Source: Betaproteobacteria bacterium (lineage in GTDB: Bacteria > Pseudomonadota > Gammaproteobacteria > Burkholderiales > Rhodocyclaceae). Taken from it: 64,000 nucleotides of DNA. Location: the NCBI GenBank assembly GCA_016208415.1, contig JACQYB010000061.1, positions 139,046-203,045 of the forward strand, read 5' to 3'. Shown here one piece after another: positions 59,824 to 64,000 of this stretch. How positions within the stretch are numbered: the first letter of the stretch is position 1; every line of letters begins with the position of its first letter. The notes below the pieces were generated by a model. It did no database searches and was not told where the DNA came from. It saw only the letters and a program-made list of their open reading frames with translations. The position numbers were made by a program, and so were the translations under genes.

Positions 59824-60360
59824 TCAGCGACCCCTCACGCTGACCCGATTGGCCTGCAGGCCGTCGCCCGCCATTTCTTCCAGAAACTCCACGTCGACGC
59901 CCTCGCTCAACTGCTCGAAGTCGGCATTCACGACGTTGTAGCGGTGGAAATAAACGTGCGTGCCGTCGTTCTTCTCGATGAAGCCGTAGCCCTCTTCGGG
60001 AAACAGCTCGACGATGCGCCCGCGCACCTCGGGCTCGTGGGCCTTCACCTCGCCCCGCTGGCGACGCGCGTAGTCCTCCACCTGGCGGCGGGCGCTGTCG
60101 AAGGCGTCGCGGATGGCCACGTAGATGTCTTCCGCCTTGTCGCGGTTCACCACGATTTCACTGCCCGGCAAGGTGAGGTCCACCCGGATGTTGAACAGCT
60201 TGCCCTGATGCTTGTGCTTCTGGATGACGCCCGCGGTGACGCGGCAGCTCATGATGCGGTGATGGAACTGGTTGAGCTTCTCGGCCTTGTCGCGGATGGC
60301 GGCTTCGACCGCATCGGAGCGCGCCAGGTCGCGAAACACGATTTGCAGCTGCAATTGCAT
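59824..60360 (-). CDS. Ribosome hibernation factor (HPF/RaiA) fused to a cold-shock domain
   Basis: 178 residues. The first ~105 match short HPF/RaiA proteins (LQIVFRDLARSDAVEAAIRDKAEKL, KLFNIRVDLTLPGSEIVVN); the last ~65 are a cold-shock domain (GRIVELFPEEGYGFIEKNDGTHVYFHRYNVV). Probably binds the 30S decoding region and RNA under stress. AGGAGG precedes the ATG. Its last 90 bp are duplicated 1 kb away. Confidence 0.85.
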   Translation of the reverse strand: MQLQLQIVFRDLARSDAVEAAIRDKAEKLNQFHHRIMSCRVTAGVIQKHKHQGKLFNIRVDLTLPGSEIVVNRDKAEDIYVAIRDAFDSARRQVEDYARRQRGEVKAHEPEVRGRIVELFPEEGYGFIEKNDGTHVYFHRYNVVNADFEQLSEGVDVEFLEEMAGDGLQANRVSVRGR

Positions 60361-60446
60361 GATGACCTCCTGCTGTAGCCGGAAGGTGGGGAAACCGCTC
60401 CTGTCGGCGCGGTGCGCTACATCCGGGGGGCGCACCGCGCCGCCCC

Positions 60447-60977
60447 TCAGACATCTGCCGTGCCGGCCAGCCGACTGGCGAGTTCGCGCAGCCGGCGGGT
60501 GAGGATCTGCACCAGTTCGATCATGAGCTTGACGCCGAGGCGTGGATCGTCGGTGACGATGGAGGACAGGCCGGCCCGGTCCAGCACCGCGATGACGCTG
60601 TCCACCAGCGCGTAGCAACTGGCGGAGCGCGGCTCGCCGTCCACCAGCGACATCTCCCCCAGCACGCCGCCCGGTCCCACGGCGCCCAGGATCGTGGGCA
60701 GCCCGTCGGGCCCGGCCTTGACGATCTCCACCCGCCCGCTCACCACCAGCAGCATGAAGTCGCCGGCGTCGCCCTCGCGGATGATGGGCGCGCCCTGAAG
60801 GGCGCGATACATGCGCAGGTAGGGCGCCAGGCGCATCACCTCCTCCTGGTCGAAATCCTCGAACAGGGCGATGTGTTCGAGGATGTCGAGGATGCGATCG
60901 GCGTAATGGCCGGCATCGCCGAGGAAGGTGAGCGCCTTGAGGGTGGGGGCGGAAGATCGGTCCTGGGCGTCGGTCAC
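60447..60977 (-). CDS. Cyclic nucleotide-binding-domain protein
   Basis: About 176 residues. A CAP-type cNMP domain (LRMYRALQGAPIIREGDAGDFMLLVVSGRVEIV, GGVLGEMSLVDGEPRSASCYAL) followed by a helix, without a DNA-binding domain. No ATG or clear ribosome site; GTG at 60977 is the best start. Possibly a sensor module; effector unknown. Confidence 0.75.
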   Translation of the reverse strand: MTDAQDRSSAPTLKALTFLGDAGHYADRILDILEHIALFEDFDQEEVMRLAPYLRMYRALQGAPIIREGDAGDFMLLVVSGRVEIVKAGPDGLPTILGAVGPGGVLGEMSLVDGEPRSASCYALVDSVIAVLDRAGLSSIVTDDPRLGVKLMIELVQILTRRLRELASRLAGTADV

Positions 60978-61102
60978 TTTATGCAATGAATGCGAAAGGG
61001 CAGTTTGGGGCGGAACCCGCTGTTCGCGGGCGCCGGATTCATGTTGTGTGTTCTGACAGACCGCGCACCGTGCCGCTCGTCGAGGCGCCGGCCGCGCCGC
61101 CT

Positions 61103-61981
61103 TCAGGGCCACATCAGCAGCAGCATGACGCTGGCACCCCAGCCGAGCATCGCTCCCACCAGGTGGCCGTCCCGCAGCAGGTCGGCCGCCGGATCGCCAC
61201 CGCCGCCGCGACGATGCAGCACAAAAAGATACCGGAACAGCCCGTAAAGAACAAACGGTACCGTGTAGATCAGGTGCGGCGTGCCGTGCATGGCCACCGT
61301 GTCCGGGCTGACGGTGTACAGGCAGTACGCCACCACGGTGCCGGTGGCGGCCACGGTGATCATCTGGTCGAGCAGCGTCTTGGAATACTGCTCCAGCACC
61401 TGCCGATGGTTGCGGCTGTCGCCGGCCAGCAGGTTCAGTTCCGCGCGGCGCTTGGCAAAGCCCAGGAACAGCGTCACCAGCAGCCCGCACAGCATCAGCC
61501 AGTGCGACGGCGCGATGCCGATGCCCAGCGTGCCGGCGAGGATGCGCAGCATGAACCCCCCGGCGATGCAGAACACGTCGAGGATGACCACGTGCTTGAG
61601 CCCCAGGCTGTAGGCGACGTTGAGCAACACGTAGCCGACGAAGACCGCCGGCACCTCGGTGGTGACCAGGGCGATGCCCAGGCCGCCGGCAAGACAGGCC
61701 GCGGACAGCGCCCCGGCCGCCCCCACCCGCACCCGCCCGCTGGCGATGGGCCGGTGGCGCTTGACCGGATGCTCGCGGTCGCGCGCCCGGTCGAAGATGT
61801 CGTTCATGACATAGACGCCGCTGGCCAGCAGGCAGAAGGCGACGAAGGCCCAGCCGGCGGCGGCCAGGGTGGGCGGATCGGCCCAGGCATGGCCGAAAAT
61901 CACGCCCAGCAGCACGAAGCCGTTCTTGCTCCATTGCAGCGGCCGCAGCAGCCGCAGGGCGTCCTTCAGGGTCGGCGTCAT
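61103..61981 (-). CDS. UbiA-family prenyltransferase (DPPR synthase-like)
   Basis: 292 residues, nine membrane helices. Asp-rich motif NDIFDRARDREHPVKRHRPIASG near 60-80 and a second near YSLGLKHVVILDV. Closest in pattern to decaprenyl-phosphate phosphoribosyltransferases that make lipid-linked ribose/arabinose. Adjacent ArnT-like glycosyltransferase supports a lipid-linked sugar pathway. Confidence 0.82.
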   Translation of the reverse strand: MTPTLKDALRLLRPLQWSKNGFVLLGVIFGHAWADPPTLAAAGWAFVAFCLLASGVYVMNDIFDRARDREHPVKRHRPIASGRVRVGAAGALSAACLAGGLGIALVTTEVPAVFVGYVLLNVAYSLGLKHVVILDVFCIAGGFMLRILAGTLGIGIAPSHWLMLCGLLVTLFLGFAKRRAELNLLAGDSRNHRQVLEQYSKTLLDQMITVAATGTVVAYCLYTVSPDTVAMHGTPHLIYTVPFVLYGLFRYLFVLHRRGGGGDPAADLLRDGHLVGAMLGWGASVMLLLMWP

Positions 61982-61987
61982 TTGCCG

Positions 61988-63523
61988 TCAGCGCGTCGCG
62001 GCGCGGCAGCTCCGGTCGGGAAAATATCGCTGGCAGAAGTAGCACGGGCCGGCGGGCAGCCAGGCGGGAATGGCGTACCAGCGGCTGCGCACCGGTTCGA
62101 GCACGCCCTCGCGATAGGCCGCGTAGTAGAAGCCGCGGCCCAGCACCACATGGAAACGGGCGCCGCGCAGTTCGAACTCCCGGTACTCCACCTCGCGGAA
62201 ATACGGCGCGTAGTCCGATTCCCGCGGCGGGCTCCTGCGCAGCACGAGGATGTTCGCGCCGTCGTGGCGGCGCCAGTCGGTGAGAATGTCGTCATGGCGG
62301 GCGTGGCTCGACCCCGGGCCGAACACGGCAAAGTAACGTCCGGCATTGTAGGACATGGTCACGGAAGGTGAATAGCCGTCGGTGGCGGGGACGTAGTCGG
62401 CAAGCCAGGGTTCGAGGCGCTCCAGCAACTGTGGCGCGGCGGCCGTGAGCACGATGCCGTCGTAGATGCGCAGGCGCTTCCAGGTCTCCATGGGCAGGGC
62501 GGCGACGATGCCGATGGCGATCACATGCACCGCCGCCAGGCCGGCGAACGTGCGCACCAGCCCGCGGTGGGTCCGGGCCGGCGCCGCCAGCGCCACGGCC
62601 GCCAGCACGAACGGCAGGAACGACAGCACCCAGTGCATGCCGATGGTCTTGAACGGGGAGAGCACGGCAAACAGCGCCAGCGGCACCAGGCCGACGACCA
62701 GCAGCGCCCGCCCGGAATCGTCCGCGCCGAGTGCCGCGCGCCCCCTGCGGTCGCGCCACAGCCGCCACACCCCGGCCGGCGTGAGCAGGTACAGCATCAT
62801 CGCCGCGTAGAGCAGCGGCGTGCGCCACGACAGGCCGGCATCCTCGTGGCGGTTGTAGAGGTTGAACATGAGGTTGGCCCAGCAGTGCCCCCAGTTCCAC
62901 CACAGGTTCAGCGCCACGAACGGCGCCGCGCCCTGCAGCAGCAACGCCAGGCCCATGATGCGCGGGCGGGTCGGGCGCCACACCAGGAAGGCGGCGCAGG
63001 CCAGCGCCAGCAGCCCGGCGAAGTACTTGGACAACAGCGCGCCGCCCAGCAGCACACCGGCCAGCAGATACCAGCGCGGGGCGTCGTCGCGAACCGCCCG
63101 CACGAACGCCAGCCCGGAAAACAGCGAGAAATAGACCAGCGGCGTGTCGGTGGTGATGAGCACGTTCCACACGCTGGCCGGCGCCAGCAGCACCAGCAAC
63201 GCCGCCAGCCATGCCACCCGCGGATCGCGGCGGCGCACGAAGCTCGCCAGCGCCAGCGCCAGCACCAGCGGCTGCAGCACCACCGGCAGGCGCAGCACCC
63301 AGGGCGCGTCGGAGATCTGCAACAGCAGCGCCACCCACCAGCCCACCATGGGCGGATGGTCGTAGAAACCCCAGTCGGGAACCTTGCCCCACCAGATGAA
63401 GTAGGCCTCGTCGCCGGTGACGGGCAGCACCGCCGCCAGCCACAGGCGGAAGGCCAGCAACGCCGGCGCCAGCACCAGGAAGAGGTTGCGGGCGGCGCCG
63501 GGGTGGAGGTCGCGCGGGATCAA
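61988..63523 (-). CDS. ArnT/PMT-like membrane glycosyltransferase (family 39/83)
   Basis: 511 residues, about ten transmembrane helices. The first periplasmic loop holds the catalytic acidic motif PVTGDEAYFIWWGKVPDWGFYDHPP, as in ArnT-type enzymes that transfer sugars from polyprenyl phosphate. A C-terminal periplasmic domain follows. Starts with TTG in a TTGA overlap with a 35-codon frame upstream. Confidence 0.84.
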   Translation of the reverse strand: MIPRDLHPGAARNLFLVLAPALLAFRLWLAAVLPVTGDEAYFIWWGKVPDWGFYDHPPMVGWWVALLLQISDAPWVLRLPVVLQPLVLALALASFVRRRDPRVAWLAALLVLLAPASVWNVLITTDTPLVYFSLFSGLAFVRAVRDDAPRWYLLAGVLLGGALLSKYFAGLLALACAAFLVWRPTRPRIMGLALLLQGAAPFVALNLWWNWGHCWANLMFNLYNRHEDAGLSWRTPLLYAAMMLYLLTPAGVWRLWRDRRGRAALGADDSGRALLVVGLVPLALFAVLSPFKTIGMHWVLSFLPFVLAAVALAAPARTHRGLVRTFAGLAAVHVIAIGIVAALPMETWKRLRIYDGIVLTAAAPQLLERLEPWLADYVPATDGYSPSVTMSYNAGRYFAVFGPGSSHARHDDILTDWRRHDGANILVLRRSPPRESDYAPYFREVEYREFELRGARFHVVLGRGFYYAAYREGVLEPVRSRWYAIPAWLPAGPCYFCQRYFPDRSCRAATR

Positions 63524-63627
63524 CGCTCAGTCGAACCGCGGACAAGCCGCTCGTGTCCGCCGGCGACGGCGGCGCAGGCGGCGGTGAGCTTGCGGCCGGC
63601 CTGCGGCAGGTCGAGGGTAAGTCTCAC
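63520..63627 (-). CDS. Possible 35-residue leader protein coupled to the glycosyltransferase
   Basis: GTG start with AGGAG six bases upstream; reads VRLTLDLPQAGRKLTAACAA and ends in TGA sharing bases with the TTG start of the next gene. The ribosome site is better than that of the glycosyltransferase itself, so translation of the latter may depend on it. No family recognised. Confidence 0.4.
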   Translation of the reverse strand: MRLTLDLPQAGRKLTAACAAVAGGHERLVRGSTER

Positions 63628-63649
63628 GCAGGACTCCTGTTGGAGTGGA

Positions 63650-64000
63650 TCAGCCGACGCTCACCGGGACGAGCGTCATGGTGTCGTTGCCGAAAATATC
63701 GATCACCTTCACCGCTGCCGTGTAGCGGCCAGGGCGAGTGTAGGTGTGCGGGGCGGAGACGAGTTCCAGTTTGCGGTCCTGCCGGGTGCGGAAGCTCTGC
63801 CACTCGTTTTCGAAGATGTAGCCGCCGGTCCAGCGTTCCTCGAACTGCTGGTCGTCACCCCGGCGAATGCCGGGGTCCAGAGGTTTGTCGGTGCTCTGGA
63901 TTCCGGCTTCCGCCGGAATGGCGGACTCAACACCCATGTCGCGGACGACGCGGATTATCTCCTTGCGGCTCTGGTAGTCGAAGTCGACGGCCCAGTAATC
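63650..64000 (-). CDS. C-terminal end of a larger protein (possibly DNA methyltransferase), with in-frame repeat insert
   Basis: The frame enters from beyond 64000 and ends at 63650 (116 residues visible). DYWAVDFDYQSRKEII and GGYIFENEWQSFRTR, then GRYTAAVKVIDIFGNDTM resemble the C-terminus of Mod-like adenine-specific methylases or associated restriction proteins; I am not certain. Between them, AIPAEAGIQSTDKPLDPGIRRGDD is encoded by a palindromic repeat element. Confidence 0.55.
   Translation of the reverse strand, partial: DYWAVDFDYQSRKEIIRVVRDMGVESAIPAEAGIQSTDKPLDPGIRRGDDQQFEERWTGGYIFENEWQSFRTRQDRKLELVSAPHTYTRPGRYTAAVKVIDIFGNDTMTLVPVSVG
63858..63919. repeat. Two-hairpin REP-like element inside a coding region
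   Basis: CCCCGGC-GAAT-GCCGGGG (63858-63875) and ATTCCGGC-TTCC-GCCGGAAT (63900-63919). This is the widely scattered proteobacterial repeat whose translation reads PAEAGIQ...LDPGIRRGDD. It keeps the host frame open. Confidence 0.8.

Overview
The window is about two-thirds GC and gene-dense, and looks like a chromosomal segment of a betaproteobacterium. The evidence is a soluble NAD-linked [NiFe] hydrogenase, a circularly permuted (two-piece type) tmRNA with tag ANDERFALAA, many vapBC-like addiction modules, and FixJ/NtrC- and PmrA/QseB-type regulators. No rRNA or ordinary tRNA gene, CRISPR array, or intact transposase or integrase gene was seen. Assignment below class level is not supported by what can be read here.

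Layout. 1-3.3 kb: a PP2C-type phosphatase, an acyl-CoA synthetase that has lost its central ATP-binding third, and a vapBC pair. 3.3-8.8 kb: hoxFUYHW on the minus strand, encoding the cytoplasmic NAD-reducing hydrogenase and its endopeptidase; a 238-bp element with 19-bp inverted ends sits between hoxF and hoxU. 9-13.4 kb: a membrane-anchored spermidine-synthase-like protein, a decayed ATPase, and two toxin-antitoxin loci, one (brnT) with a nonsense codon. 13.5-18.9 kb: five co-directional genes for envelope-type proteins (zinc-ribbon/BON protein, glycine-zipper lipoprotein, lipase-like protein, zinc-ribbon/TIG protein, alpha/beta hydrolase). 19-24 kb: an accessory stretch of toxin-antitoxin pairs, fragments, and two near-identical Uma2 nuclease genes. 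24-28 kb: glcDEF glycolate oxidase. 28-31 kb: a SCO1-like protein, a gamma-carbonic anhydrase, ssrA and a truncated hipA flanked by short copies of ssrA sequence.

31-49 kb is the most coherent and unusual block. One NtrC-type two-component pair (36225-39018) lies between two arms. The left arm has a universal-stress-like gene, then a SulP transporter, a CBS protein and a SLC13/DASS carrier. The right arm has a second universal-stress-like gene, a second SulP transporter, then six genes for a Hyf/Ech-type membrane complex. Both stress-like genes are preceded by a strong sigma-54 promoter and by GTTGC-N5-GCAAC-type dyads at enhancer distance. The complex's large subunit has neither pair of NiFe-ligand cysteines and the operon has no ferredoxin-like subunit, so it is not a normal hydrogenase. 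This locus is the best candidate for an undescribed system: a sigma-54-controlled, anion-transporter-linked, proton-pumping hydrogenase relative.

49-64 kb: two glycosyltransferases, a phd/vapC pair with a clear operator, cobalamin adenosyltransferase, HPP and CBS proteins, a thioredoxin, a PmrA/QseB-like two-component system with a CTTAAG-type box, a phd/vapC module inserted beside a duplicated 3' end of a ribosome-hibernation factor gene, a cyclic-nucleotide-binding protein, a UbiA-type prenyltransferase with an ArnT-like glycosyltransferase, and the 3' end of a gene that runs off the window and carries an in-frame palindromic repeat.
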